Positions 10,205-22,377 of a stretch of DNA of 64,000 nt are shown piece by piece. A program made the translations under genes and the position numbers. The number at the start of each line of letters is the position of its first letter. The stretch's first letter is position 1. The stretch is from Liriodendron chinense (Eukaryota; Streptophyta; Magnoliopsida; Magnoliales; Magnoliaceae): positions 1,984,001-2,048,000 of the forward strand of contig PVNU02001430.1 of the NCBI GenBank assembly GCA_003013855.2, read 5' to 3'. The notes beneath the pieces are model-generated. The model ran no database searches and was not told where the DNA came from. It saw nothing but the letters and a program-made list of their open reading frames with translations.

Positions 10205-12319
10205 TCAGGAGGTAGGGCCAGAGAGATCAGTAGGCCAAACCTCATTGTTGCGCCCAAACATCATGATAGATCTGTAATTGGGCTCCGAGTTGCTGTCGGA
10301 TGTGATTTCTCCTGGTTCATCATCGGTGTATTGCAGCTCTTCGGGTTCATCTAACTGAGGTAGGACCAGTACTGCGGTCGAGTCCATCGAGGAAAACTCT
10401 TGCCCCTTGTTTGAGTCTCCTTTGGGCAACTTTATCAGACTCAATCTGCTCGCTTGATCATCGAAGGTGGAATCCAGCCCATCATCAGGATAGATAATCC
10501 CTGCATTGATAAACTAGATTGGTGTGCAGATGCAGAGATTGCCTTCTTCTTGATGACCTCGTCTTCTTCTGATATTTTTGTGCTTTGGTTTCCTAACCCG
10601 AGCAGGTCGATATCGCAGTCTTTCTTTATCCACATTCTCTTGAACTCCCATGATTTGGGTCAAGTCTTGATATTCGAGCTGATAGTAGAAGGTTTGACGC
10701 TCAGCAGGAAGGAAGACGTAGTTCGATCCGATGGGACATGCACGAGGGAAGTAATTTGCATTGTGATGGTATGAGACCTCCCCATTAGAGCGTTGTACGT
10801 CCATGGCTGGGATGGTAGGCTTTTGAAGGCTGGATGCTTCTACCATGAGAAATTGTTCGGGATCGATAATGATGGTGATCGCCCTATCTCTGAAGGTGTG
10901 CTTAACCTTTTGGTGAAGATTTGAAGAGATGGCACTGGTTTTGTGAAACCAAGTCCGATCGGAAAGGAGATAGAATGAAGTTGAGATGTCCAAGACCTGA
11001 AGAGTGATGGTTGATGTTTTTAGATCGATCAGAACATGGACATCAATCTCCCCTTCGACCTCCTCGATAGTGGCCACATAATTGAAGCTGGGCCCCAATT
11101 CTGCTAGGGCATGTGGCATGCTGTCCAAGGAAGGGTCTTCTTCTTGGAGGATGATGGCTGAAGTAAAAGCCGAATAGACAGTTGCAGTGGGCAAGTTGTG
11201 CCCCTGATTGCTTGATGGAGAGATGGGTAGGTTTTGCCCCTGGTAAGCTTGAGTTGACAAGCTGTGCCCCTGACTGACTATTGCTGAGACGGGCAGGTTG
11301 TGCCCCTGGTTGATTGATGCTGAGATGGGTAGGATTTGCCCCTAGCCTCAAACTGAGCAGACCATGCCCCTGGTTTGCTGATGCTACGCTAGGGAGATTG
11401 TCCCCTTAGTTGACTGAGATGGGCTGATTGTAGCCATGCTTAGAAATGGGCGCGGAGAATGAACTGACTGAAGGTGCCCCTTGCATAATGATGGGCTCTG
11501 GGATTGAAATAACTGATGGTGCCCCTTGCAGGATGAGAGGCTCAAACTCTGAACTAGAGTTGATGGCACGGATAAACTGGAGAGGATGCTCTTCTTGGTT
11601 GATGAAAGCTGGATAGGCAGGAGGTGCCCCTTGCCTTGCGAAGACTGGATCGACTGGAGATGCCCCCTTGCAGGATGAAGGGTTCTGAAACTGGACTGGT
11701 TAGGGGTGCCCCTTGCCAACCTTGATTAGGGAACCGTGAGTTCCATCTTGACTGTTGCTGTTGCTGTGCTTGTCCGTGCTGAGGGAGGAATAGTGCACCT
11801 TTGATAGAGCCGACAAGGTTGTCTTCTTCTATTGGATGGGGGATGAGGACACTTCCATTATCATTCTCGTATTTAGTAGGCTCTTCTTCCACTGTCGGTT
11901 GTATAAGAGAGGCTTGATAAGGCCACCAAGGGGAGATCATCCCAGCCCTTATTCCAGCTTCGACTTGTTCCCCGGCGCAGATGAGTTGAGTGAAGTTCGC
12001 ATCTGGATGTGAGACAAGGTATCCAGAGATACTTGGATTTGCTGAGTGGACGATCATGGAGATTTGCTCATCGTCGTCGATGGGAGTCTTCATTCTAGCA
12101 GCCATGGCCCACCACCGTCCAACGTAAGCTGATAATGACTCATCATTTCTCTGTCTCAGGGCAGCAAGATCCGCTCTTTTCAGTGCTGAGTTAATATTGT
12201 ATACGAAGCGATTGACAAATGTTTGAGAAAGATGTTCCCAAGTTTTGATTCGATGGTAGTCTAGTGACGTGTGCCAATCTAATGCATCGCCTTTCAGGGA
12301 CTTTTGAAATAGATGAATT
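10205..12319 (-). pseudogene. Element A gag C-terminus and protease, decayed
   Basis: Minus-strand frames 11554-12105 (open further up to 12319), 11043-11351, 10514-11260 and 10205-10444 align in order with B's gag-pro. The first holds the gag core (MAARM.TPID..EQISMIVHS, GYL.SHP.ANF.QLI.AGEQVEAGIRAG). The third matches the region after the protease active site (VEGE.DI.V, STIT.Q.LDIS.SF, LHQ.VK). The last is the acidic linker before pol. Frames change several times and the zinc knuckle and DNG protease motif of B are not preserved, so it is non-functional. The upstream end is cut by solo LTR F at 12320. Confidence 0.82.
12315..12319. repeat. TSD of solo LTR F, left copy (GAATT)
   Basis: Right copy is GAATC at 14255-14259. 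The uninterrupted gag frame requires a C at the fifth position, so this copy has probably mutated C to T. Confidence 0.7.
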
Positions 12320-12654
12320 TGTTAGTGCACTTTTCCGTGGCATACTAGTGTACCTTGTTTGTTAATCACTTACGTCAGTGAGTCTAGAGTCAGTTGAGCC
12401 CAAAGAAGACGAAGACCGAAGACTCAAGACGGACCGGCTGCATCAAGGAAGGAGTTTCAGGTAAAAGTGATGCCTTGGTGCCTTAACCTTGACCAAAACC
12501 CATCCCCTTTGAATCCTTGATGACCTTGACCATATTTAGAACCTTTTTGTCATCATAGATTGGCCCTAGGTGTCCAAATTGATCACCCTAACCTAGGACT
12601 TCATGGACACGCTGTAGCATGTTGTGTTCAGCATTAGGAGGGGAGAGCCAGGCT

Positions 12655-12975
12655 GGTCCGACCGGTCAAGACTGGTCGGCCAGCAGCCTTTGCTGCATTT
12701 ACAAGGCCAGCCGACCGGTCATGACCGGTCGGCCTTTCATATATCCAAGAGGCCAGCAAGGTACGCCGACCGGTCATGACCGGTCGGCCAGTTCTCTCAA
12801 AACTGTCCAGCAGAGGGGTCCGACCGGTCATGACCGGTCGGCCTGGTGCATTAGGCCTGTCCAGAAGAGGGGTCCGACCGGTCCTGATCGGTCGGCCCAT
12901 GTAGTTGGCTTGCATTGATGGAATCCTTCAGCAGGGGGGTCCGACCGGTCATGACCGGTCGGGACAGGTCGGCAT
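12655..12975. repeat. Six GC-rich palindromes in U3 of F
   Basis: Copies near 12657, 12711, 12763, 12819, 12873 and 12939, about 50-65 bp apart. Each has arms CCGACCGGTC / GACCGGTCGG around a 2-nt centre (AT, AA or CT), some with one mismatch. The same palindrome occurs in the LTRs of C and D. Confidence 0.95.
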
Positions 12976-13010
12976 ATAGCCGTTTTCTGACCGTTGGGGC
13001 TCTATTTCCC

Positions 13011-13019
13011 TATATATAG
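13011..13019 (+). promoter_or_regulatory. TATA box of F
   Basis: TATATATAG, about 50 bp downstream of the last palindrome. It sets F's orientation as plus. Confidence 0.65.
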
Positions 13020-14254
13020 AGCTCCGGTTTTGGGCTTTCAGAGAGGGATTTTTTAGGGAAAAAAGCCACCATTGAAGGAGATCTTTTGAGGCTTAATCCT
13101 TGACCTATGCAAGGCATCTTCCTTGTGATTTAACACAAGATTAGAGCATTCCAAGCTCATGAAGAAGATGACCTTCATCCCCTCTTGATCTCTAGAGTTA
13201 GGAAGCTTCTTGATTGGCAAATCCTTGTCCTAAACTCGAAGATGAGATCGTTGTAGGTAAGAGACTCTAGGAAACCCATTCCCACTAAGTTGTAGAGTTC
13301 TCAAACCCATCCTCCTAGCACCTTGGGCATTTCAAGGCATCGGATGCAAGGTGTTTGATCGAATGTGGCTGAGGCATTGGCGACGCAACGGCAGCACGAT
13401 CGAGGGAGCAAGGGAAGCTGATTGAAGCACGGGAGAGCGGAGATCAAGCAACCCGATCCGGCGCTAAACAAGGGGCTCATCCGACAAGTAGGTTGTCTTA
13501 TTTGAGAGTCCATTTTAGAGTTGGTTTTTCGAACTCGACCTAGGGACGTTAGTCGTTCCTTGGCCCGTCAGCCGGGCCTAAACTTAGTCTCCAAGGGGGA
13601 GCCTCCGACACGGGAGTAAACGTGCGATAAGGTTGAGAGTTAGCCTATGTCTAAAACTCCGGATACGGTTGAGAGGTGAACCGATAAAACCTCCGTGTAA
13701 AGGTTGAGAGGTGAACCTCATTTAAAACCTCCGATAGTGAATGCCGGTGTGCTCAAAGGGGTTGAGTACTTGAACCGGGAGTGGAGTAGACAAGTAGTCG
13801 AACCACTATACATCCTTGTGTTTGTGATTGTTCTTGAGCACATTCTATCTTTACATTGTTAGTTCAATTGCTTAATTATGAATGATTGATAGGAATGCAT
13901 GCTAGGCACTTTATAGGCATCCCCACACAAGATGTACCTTCACTACTTGTGTAGACTTGAGCTCGTTGATCCACTCTCATAAGTCTACACAAGTTGCATA
14001 GGTTAGAAGCTTAATTAGTTGTATCATTTACTTCCTATGCATGCTTAGATTAGAATCGTTTATTGCTTAATCTTTTGCTAGTCTTGTGATTGGACCCACC
14101 TAGGCTTGGAAGCCGAAGTGTTCTTGCTTACATAGCTTAATTTGTTGAATTGCATAAGTAGGCGAAAAGAATTTCAAAAAGGTCCATATCACCCCCCTCT
14201 AGGTCCTTAAACATATCTCCGAGTATCTCTACAAGCGGTAAAACCGCAATTTCA

Positions 14255-14525
14255 GAATCAACGCTCCGTCGTTGCTTGCCACAGCATCTAGCTCACCACA
14301 AAATGATCTCAAGTGGTCTATAGGACACCCTGTCCCATCATATCTTTTAAATTTTGGTACCTGAAAACCTTGAGGTACTATTGCATCGGGAAATGGACAA
14401 AGGCTCCTGAACTTAGTGGATGGAAGATCCACCCCTTGCTGCTTCTGCAACTTTCTCTCAATCTCTCGCATCTATTCTTGGAGTTGTTCGATTTCAGAGG
14501 GACCAGATGAAGGAGATCTTGCCCC
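14255..14525 (-). pseudogene. Element A gag core fragment between F and C
   Basis: The minus-strand frame contains LPSTKFRSLCPFPDA, VPKFKRYDGTGCP, LRSFCGELDA and NDGAL, closely matching B's gag at residues about 290-340. It joins across F to the segment 10205-12319. One in-frame stop (TAG) lies at about 14473, upstream of the MREIERK start. The C element cuts its 5' side. Confidence 0.85.
14521..14525. repeat. TSD of element C, left copy (GCCCC)
   Basis: On the right side only CCC survives after a truncated LTR end (24922-24927). About 4 bp of the LTR/TSD junction appear to be lost. Confidence 0.6.
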
Positions 14526-14782
14526 TGTTGAGCTCTTAATTGTGCATATTCTAACCCCAATTCATCACTCATTGTGCATGGTTTATATGGGTTGAAAGCT
14601 AATTCAATGCATGTTTTGTGACTACAGGATTGAGGGTGGACTCTACTCAATTAAAGACACAAAGAGATCATTTTGAACTATTCTAATGGAGATTACTTGA
14701 GGACCAAAGAAGAAAAGAAGAGAGAAAGTGAAAGAAAGAAGCAAGGAAAGAAAGAAAAGGAAGAATGTAGATGCATGAAGAC

Positions 14783-15063
14783 TGCCGACCGGTCATGACC
14801 GGTCGGCCAAGAGGGCCAGACCGGTCTTGACCGGCCAGCTATGAACAACGGACTAGTATTGCATAAGGCCGACCGGTCATGATCGCTGGATAGAGAGGCT
14901 GGAATTTCAATGAACTAAGGCCGACCGGTCATGACCGGTCGGCCATGGCTGCTGGTATGAGAAGAAAAACGTCCGATCGGTCATGACCGGTCGGACATCA
15001 TTGCTGGAATGAAGACTGCTGGAGTGCTTTCACTTGAGGCCGACCGGTCTTGACCGGTCGGCC
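14783..15063. repeat. Palindrome array in C 5' LTR
   Basis: Copies near 14784, 14818, 14869 (half-decayed), 14919, 14970 and 15038, with arms CCGACCGGTC/GACCGGTCGG and centres AT or TT. Bases outside the arms also pair (gg..cc, gt..ac). The 3' LTR repeats the array at 23567-23847. Confidence 0.95.
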
Positions 15064-15166
15064 ATGCGTACTAAGTTAGAACTTTCTAATTTCTTCCCGA
15101 AATTCTCTGCGCTACGTAAGTGTTACGCACTTTCTCGATTCTTCCGAAGTCGTGGAGCCTCCAGAC

Positions 15167-15175
15167 TATAAATAG
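15167..15175 (+). promoter_or_regulatory. TATA box of C 5' LTR
   Basis: TATAAATAG, about 105 bp downstream of the last palindrome. The copy in the 3' LTR is 23950-23958. Confidence 0.75.
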
Positions 15176-16148
15176 ACACCTAGGGATTGTTCCTAGGGCA
15201 TCCTAGAAGGGCTCAAGCGAGGTTGGAGGCTGTGGAAGTGAAGATTGGAGTTTCACAACTCCTTTTGGTTTGCTTTGCTGTTTTCATGCTTTTTGTAGTT
15301 GTTTCATGTTTCCTTGGATCATGAGCAGCTAAACCTCTTAGCTAGGGCTAAGAGGTGAAGCTTGTAGTGTATCCAAGATGTTTTAATTCGTAGTTAAGTG
15401 ATTTTCAGTTTTGGAATTCATGATTATGAACTAAGGTTTGAAGTTTATACAAGTTTTTAAGTAATTTCTCTTAGTCTTGTGATGACTCATGGATGTTTGG
15501 ATGAATTACTTATCTTCTTATTTGGTTTGCAACGGTCTAGACCTGTATGATCTGAGGAATCGGAGTGCGCTCTAGCACTAAGCTCTTCATGAAGGGACTT
15601 CATGCCAAAGTTCTCGTTTTGGTTGATTATCTGGAATATGTATGGACTGTGCATATAATTTGAATCCAGTTCAAATCATGATCTAGCCTTGTCTTGTGAG
15701 AAGACTTGAGGATGGTTATGATTGGGAATTGGACCTATAGAAAAGGTGAATGACCTATGCAATGAGCATGCTCAGATCAGCCTAGAGTTGAGTGAACGTT
15801 ATGTACAGAACTTACATATTACAGACTTCTGGTTTAATAGTTCTATTATCCGACTAGATAGACCTGACTGGTGATTCTAGTTGAGAGAATGGGAAACCAC
15901 AGCGGATTGAACATCGAGGATTGCTACAAGTGGATCCTCGAACCCCTAGTGCCTTCTTATAATTGTTTACATTCAATTTAGATTAAACTGTTAGTCACAC
16001 ACATTCTATTCAAACTTTGATTGTTAGCTTCAATAGAAACTTGTGGATGAGTTTGTGACATCCTACATAAGTCCCTGTGGATCGACCTCGGTATTACCGA
16101 GTTTATTACTACATCGCAACCCTACACTTGGGGAAGCGAACAAGTTTT

Positions 16149-16166
16149 TGGCGCCGTTGCCGGGGA
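16149..16166 (+). other. Element C primer binding site (tRNA-Asp type)
   Basis: TGGCGCCGTTGCCGGGGA, six bases after the LTR. This is the PBS commonly reported for Athila elements, complementary to the 3' end of tRNA-Asp. D differs at one base. Confidence 0.85.
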
Positions 16167-16711
16167 CTTTTGACGGTTTTCACAAATTTCTGAAATTAGT
16201 GTCTATTTAGGATTTTTTTTTATTTTTAGACTAACTTAGTTATTTATTTGATTTTTCTTTTCAAGGATTTTTAGGAAGCCGAAGAAGAGTCAAGGATTTC
16301 AAGTGCAATTCAGGTGCTATCCTTCTAAAACCTTACTCTTCTCCTTCTCCTAGTCATTCTTATTTTATTCATCTCTTGTAGAGTGGGTGGAGACTCCTTT
16401 TGGATCTCTGAAAGGTCGGCCTTTTTGCCACCTGGATTCCTATTGGTCGGCTCTGCCGTCTTGGATCACCTTGTGCTCAGGGATTTCTTTTCTCATCTCT
16501 ACTCCTCTTTCTCCTTTTTCTGCACCTTTTCTCAAAAGATTCAAAGAGTGGGTGGGGTGTTCTCTGAACCCCTATTGACCAGGAGAAATCGGTCTCTATC
16601 TTTGTTTCTGGCTTAGCCATTGCAAGACACCTTGTGCTTCGGTCTTAGAGAAGAGTAAAGAAAAAGAAGGAAGAATTCTTTTTCCTTTTTGTTTCTTATT
16701 TTTGATTTTGC
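16167..16711 (+). other. Element C untranslated leader
   Basis: 545 bp between PBS and gag start. Small open frames at 16383-16616 are not conserved as proteins and are not credited. Confidence 0.7.
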
Positions 16712-19700
16712 ATGCCACATTGGGCTCGAGATTCCAATAACCGACTCATAAGTGAAGGGGGGATAGTAGAAGGCATTGATAGAGAGCCACGTGTTAGGAG
16801 ACATCTAGATTCTCCAATTTTATCTGAAATTATGGCTACAAATCAACCTAACCCGGTTCAAAATCAAACCGAAACAGGGGAGAATGTGGTTGAGAATGTT
16901 CCCCGACCTAGGACTTTACGTGATTTCTTGCAACCTGCAAGAACGAGCACTCCCTCATGCATAGTATTTCCACCAAATGCAGGGAATGTGGATTTGAAAC
17001 CGGGAGTGATCAATCTTCTCCCTAAATTCCATGGTTTAGACAGTGAAAGTGCCTATCAACACCTTAGGGAGTTTGATGAGGTAATCACCACCATGCACTT
17101 TGCAAATGTGACTGAAGATGTAGTAAGACTTAAATTCTTCCCTTTCACTCTTAAGGATAAAGCCAAGGGTTGGCTTTATGCATTGAGGCCAAGATCAATT
17201 GGGTCATGGAATGATATGCACAGAGAATTTATAAAAAAATTCTTCCCTACTCACAAAACGAACATGCTTAAGCGCCTTATCATGAACTTTGCCCAAAAGG
17301 AGGATGAAACCTTTTCCCAATGTTGGGAGAGATTCAAGGACCTATTAAACGCATGCCCACATCATGGCTATGAAAATTGGCGGATTATAAGTTTTTTCTA
17401 TGAAGGACTGATTCCATCCATGCGCCAATTTATAGAGATGATGTGTAATGGGGAGTTCATGAATAAGGAAGCTGATGAAGCATGGGATGATCTGGAAGAA
17501 TTGGCTGAAAGTGCACAATCTTGGGACACATCTAAACCAACAAATTCCAAGATTGGCCAACAAAAGGAAAAGGGAGGAATGTATGTCTTATCAGAAGAAG
17601 ATAGCATAAGTGCACGGTTGGCTAGCCTTACAAGAAAGGTCGAAGCCATGGAATTAAGGAAAGGAGAAACAATCAACTCCACTGAGGTTGAAACTGTTTG
17701 TGGAATTTGTGCTGGAAATCAACATGCTACACCAGATTGTCCCACAATTTCAGCAGTCCAAAGCATCCTACAAGAACAAACAAATGCCATAAACAGTTAT
17801 CAGCAGCAATATGGTGCTCCAAACTCAAACACGTATAATCCTAATTGGAAGAACCATCCCAACTTCAGTTGGAGGAATGGACCCACTGCAAATGCAAACA
17901 ACACTCCAAAAGTATCACTAGAAGAGATGTTGGGTGCACTCGTATCGGTCCAGAATGAGTATAACAAGACAAATTCTCTAAAAATAGATGGGTTCATGCA
18001 AGAGCAATTGAAATTCAATCAAAATTCAAACCAAGCCATTAATGAATTGAAAACATCTCTGGCTAGAGTTGAAGCTCACCTGAGTGGTAGAGAGAAGGGC
18101 ACACTTCCTGCTCAAACTCTTCCTAACCCAAGGACCCAGTATGAGATACAAGATGCAAGCTCATCCTCCCACCATACGGAAAATGTCCAAGCTATCACCA
18201 CTTTGAGAAGTGGGAAAGAAATTGATAAATCCAATCCGGTGAAGGCTCCCAAGCCTAAGGATCCGGAAACTCCCAAAGAGGATGATAGCCCAAACAATAT
18301 TCCACAAGAGAAAGAACCGGAAAGACAATACAAGCCGGTTGCCCCATTTCCACAAAGGTTGATTTCACCTAAACCTTTAGATAAAAATCTGGAAATTCTG
18401 GAAGTTTTCAAGCAGGTGAAGATCAGCATTCCGCTGTTGGATGCAATAAAACAAATACCATCTTATGCCAAATTTTTAAAGGAATTGTGTACAATCAAAA
18501 GGAAACATAACGTTCACAACAAAGTGCTTTTGGCTGAGAATTTGAGTGCCATCATCAAACAAGAGGTGCCCCAAAAATACAAAGATCCGTGTAGTCCAAC
18601 CATATCATGCATCATAGGAGACTACCAAATTAAACAAGCCCTACTCGACTTGGGGGCAAGTGTGAATCTCATTCCATACTCGGTCTATGAACAACTTGGG
18701 TTAGGTGAATTGAAACCCACCAAAACCACACTCCAACTTGCTGATAGATCCATCCGGATACCGAGAGGAATGGTAGAGGATGTTCTAGTCCAAGTTGATA
18801 AATTCTACTACCCAGTAGATTTTATTGTCTTGGACACACATCCTGTGATAGGCACCGGTACTCAAATTTCCGTCATACTTGGACGACCATTTCTAGCTAC
18901 CTCAAACGCCATTATCAATTGTAGAAACGGACTTGTACAAATGTCCTTTGGAAATATGACCCTTGAGCTTAACATATTTGAGTTATGCAAACAACCGCGG
19001 GAAGTTGATGATGATATCCACGAATTAAACATGATCGAATCATTCGTGGAAGGTACAATCCCCTTGTCACTATTTTCCGACCCTTTGGAGGCATGTGTGG
19101 CCCATCTTCATGATATGAATGATGATACAACACAAGAGATGGATGCCATTCTAGATGTGATGATGGTGCGTGAAAATAAAAGATGGAGGACCCCAATTGA
19201 ACCTTTGCCTATAAATGAGAACAAGGCCCTCCCATCCAACATTAAGGCACCAAAACTCGACCTAAAACCATTGCCAAGTGAGCTAAAATATGTTTATTTA
19301 GGTCGAGATGAGACATATCCAGTGGTGATTTCTTCCCACTTGGATGAGGAACAAGAGAGTAGGCTAATAGCCACTCTATTAGAGCACAAGAGTGCCATCG
19401 GATGGACAATTGCGGATCTCAAAGGCATAGACCCACTGATTTGCACTCACCGCATACATCTTGAGGAAAATGCAAAGACATCCCGGCAACCACAAAGACG
19501 ACTAAATCCAAATATGAAGGATGTGGTTAAGGCCGAAGTGGTGAAACTATTGGATGTAGGTATCATTTACCCAATATCTGATAGCCAATGGGTGAGCCCA
19601 ACTCAAGTGGTGCCTAAGAAATCCGGAATAACCATTGTAACCAATGCCAATAATGAACTCGTACCAACTAGAGTCACTACCGGTTGGAGAATGTGCATTG

Positions 19701-22159
19701 ACTACAGGAAGCTAAACACTGTCACGAGGAAAGACCACTTCCCCCTACCGTTTGTTGATCAGATTTTAGAACGGTTGGCGGGTCATTCCCACTTTTGCTT
19801 CCTTGATGGCTATTCAGGGTACAACCAAATAGAAATTGCCCGTGAAGACCAAGAAAAGACTACATTCACATGTCCATTCGGCACTTTCGCCTATCGACGG
19901 ATGCCGTTTGGACTATGTAATGCCCCTGCCACCTTTCAGCGTTGTATGATGAGCATCTTTTCTGACATGGTGGGGACAATTCTCGAAGTCTTCATGGATG
20001 ATTTTTCCGTATTTGGTTGTAGCTTTGATGAGTGCCTTGAGCACTTGAAATCTGTGCTAAAAAGATGTGAAGAGAAGAACCTTGTGCTCAATTGGGAAAA
20101 GTGTCACTTCATGGTTAAAAAGGGAATTGTACTTGGTCACATCGTTTCACAAAATGGAATTGAGGTGGACAAGGCGAAAATTGACCTTATCTCTAACCTT
20201 CCACCACCCAAAAGCATACGAGATATACGGTCCTTTTTAGGACACGCAGGATTTTAGAGACGGTTCATAAAGGATTTCAGTTCACTCTCTCGTCCTTTAT
20301 GCAACCTACTTCAAAAGGAAAATTCATTTGAGTGGAGTGAAGAATGTCAAAAGGCCTTTACCACCCTTAAAGGCATGTTGACATGCGGCCCAATAATGCA
20401 ACCACCTGATTGGAGCCTTCCTTTTGAGATTATGTGCGATGTTAGCGACTATGCTATTGGGGCCGTGTTAGGCCAAAGAAAAGATAAAAAGCCATGTGTT
20501 ATCTACTATGCAAGTAGAACCCTAAACTCAGCCCAGGCAAACTACACCACTACTGAAAAGGAACTTTTAGCCGTAGTTTTTGCCTTGGAGAAGTTCAGAT
20601 CCTACTTGATTGGATCCAAGATCATTGTATTCACTGACCATGCCGCGCTTAAGTATCTTCTCTCTAAGAAGGATGCTAAACCACGGTTATTAAGATGGAT
20701 TCTCCTACTCCAAGAATTCGACTTAGAAATACGTGATAAGAAAGGAGTAGAGAATGTAGTAGCTGACCACCTCTCTCGACTTGTCCTCACTGATTCCCCT
20801 GAAACGACTGCAATCAATGACATGTTCCCTGATGAACAACTTTTTGCTGTTTCCCAATTGCCATGGTATGCGGACATTGCTAATTATCTTGCTACAGGTA
20901 CAATTCCTACATATTGGAAAAAGCAAGATAAGGATAGATTCTTCTCAGAGGTACGGAAATTTCTATGGGACGACCCATACTTGTTCAAGTATTGTCCCGA
21001 CCAAATCATAAGGAGATGTGTCCCAGATGATGAGCAACAAAGTATCATCTCCTTCTGTCATTCTCAAGCATGTGGTGGCCATTTTTCGGCTAAAAAGACC
21101 ACAGCGAAAATTCTGCAATGTGGGTTTTATTGGCCCACCATGTTCAAAGACACACATGAGTTTTGCAAAGCTTGCGAACCTTGTCAGAAATTAGGAGGAA
21201 TCTCCCGTAGAAATATGATGCCACTCAATCCCATCTTAATTATCGAAATTTTTGATTGTTGGGGCATCGATTTCATGGGCCCATTCCCATCTTCTTTTGG
21301 AAACTTATACATCTTGCTCGCCGTTGATTATGTTTCCAAATGGGTCGAGGCCATCCCTTGCCGGAATAATGACCATAAAACGGTCATTCGATTCTTAAAA
21401 GAAAACATTCTTTCCCGGTTTGGAACGCCTCGAGTCATCATAAGTGATGGAGGATCTCACTTTTGCAATCGCCCTTTTGAAGCATTAATAAAGAAATATG
21501 GCGTAACGCACAAAGTGAGCACTCCCTATCACCCACAAACTAGTGGACAAGCTGAGATATCCAATAGAGAGATTAAACACATTTTAGAGAAAACGGTGCA
21601 TCCTGATCGCAAGGATTGGTCACTTCGACTTACCGATGCGCTTTGGGCCTACCGTACTGCCTTTAAAACTCCTATTGGAATGTCTCCCTATAGACTTGTC
21701 TATGGGAAGGCTTGTCACTTGCCTGTGGAGTTGGAACATAAGGCATATTGGGCTATTAAGAAGATAAATTTCAATCCTGACAAGGCAAGCTCGTTACGCA
21801 AACTACAATTGAATGAACTTGCAGAAATCCGTAATGAAGCTTATGAGAATGCAAGAATTTACAAGGACAAGACGAAGATATTCCATGATAAGAATATTCT
21901 TCGCAAGACATTCACGATAAATCAAAAAGTCCTCATGTATAATTTTCGCTTACATCTATTTCCGGGAAAATTGAGATCTCGGTGGACCGGTCCCTACATT
22001 GTGCAAACTGTCTATCCATATGGGACTGTTGAGCTATTAAATCCAAGGAACGGCAACATTTTTAAAGCAAATGGGCAGCGATTAAAGCCGTTCTTTGAGA
22101 ACTTCCCTTCAGAAGGTATGTCCATACCTCTGAATGATCCTGTGTATCAGGATGATTGA
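16712..22159 (+). pseudogene. Element C gag-pol polyprotein, one nonsense codon
   Basis: A single frame of 1816 codons, broken only by TAG at 20255-20257 where D has a tyrosine codon. Domains: gag core (about residues 60-270), CCHC zinc knuckle (C330, C333, H338, C343), and retropepsin with DLGA at D646 (the canonical D-S/T-G is replaced, as is usual in Athila). RT has FLDGYSG and FMDD (about 1094-1097). RNase H has CDVSD, TEKEL, FTDH and VADH. Integrase has an H..H/CKACEPC finger, catalytic D in CWGIDFMG, D in IISDGG and E in GQAEISN, then a GPY-type tail (RWTGPYIV). The stop falls between RT and RNase H, so a protein ending there would keep gag, protease and most of RT but lose RNase H and integrase. 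The start chosen, MPHWARD, is shared with D. Confidence 0.95.
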
Positions 22160-22361
22160 TCTCCTAGTCTGATGGAGGTATAGAGTAGTTAGGATTAGGA
22201 TTTTGCTGCTTTTGTTTTCGTTTTCATAGGTTTATTAGAAGGAGGAAGATCTTCACTTTTCTCTCTCTCAGGTACTATCTTTCCTCACTCCCTTTTATTT
22301 TCAAATTGCTCTCCTGTTTTGCTCATTGCACATCTTTTACATTGAGGACAATGCAAGATTT

Positions 22362-22377
22362 GGTTGGGGGGGTGTAG
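22362..22377 (+). other. Internal polypurine-like tract (C)
   Basis: GGTTGGGGGGGTGTAG, almost a copy of the true tract GGTTGGGGGGTG at 23297-23308. It is conserved in D at about 46578-46597. Confidence 0.6.

Larger units (their letters stand above)
12320..14254 (+). mobile_element. Solo LTR F (1935 bp, unassigned family)
   Basis: Begins TGTTAGTGCAC and ends GCAATTTCA, so TG..CA. It sits in A's gag frame: removing it with one TSD rejoins the gag codons exactly (..GALI then HLFQKSL..). It has no coding capacity. U3 carries six GC-rich palindromes (12655-12975), then a TATA box (13011-13019). Near the 3' end is 'cacccccctctaggtcc', a phrase I associate with some Ty1/copia LTRs, so copia is a guess. 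It differs in sequence from the Athila LTRs of C and D apart from the palindromes. Overlapping open frames here (PTGHDRSA-type peptides) are translations of the palindromes, not genes. Confidence 0.82.
14526..16142 (+). repeat. Element C 5' LTR
   Basis: TGTTGAGCTC..GCGAACA, 1617 bp. U3 has six palindromes (14783-15063) and a TATA box (15167-15175). The last part, 'ttggggaagcgaaca', abuts the PBS region. Confidence 0.95.

Noticed and set aside
12619..12918. Overlapping open frames on both strands with repeated PTGHDRSA / TGRPVMTGR peptides
   Set aside because: They are translations of the palindrome array in the U3 of F; spacing and palindromy explain both frames.
12655..12975. CRISPR-like repeat-spacer appearance
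   Set aside because: Plant LTR context, perfect palindromes, variable centres, spacers not unique between LTR pairs, and no cas genes.
16383..16616. 77-codon frame in the C leader
   Set aside because: The D counterpart differs in frame and C-terminus; untranslated leader is the simpler reading.
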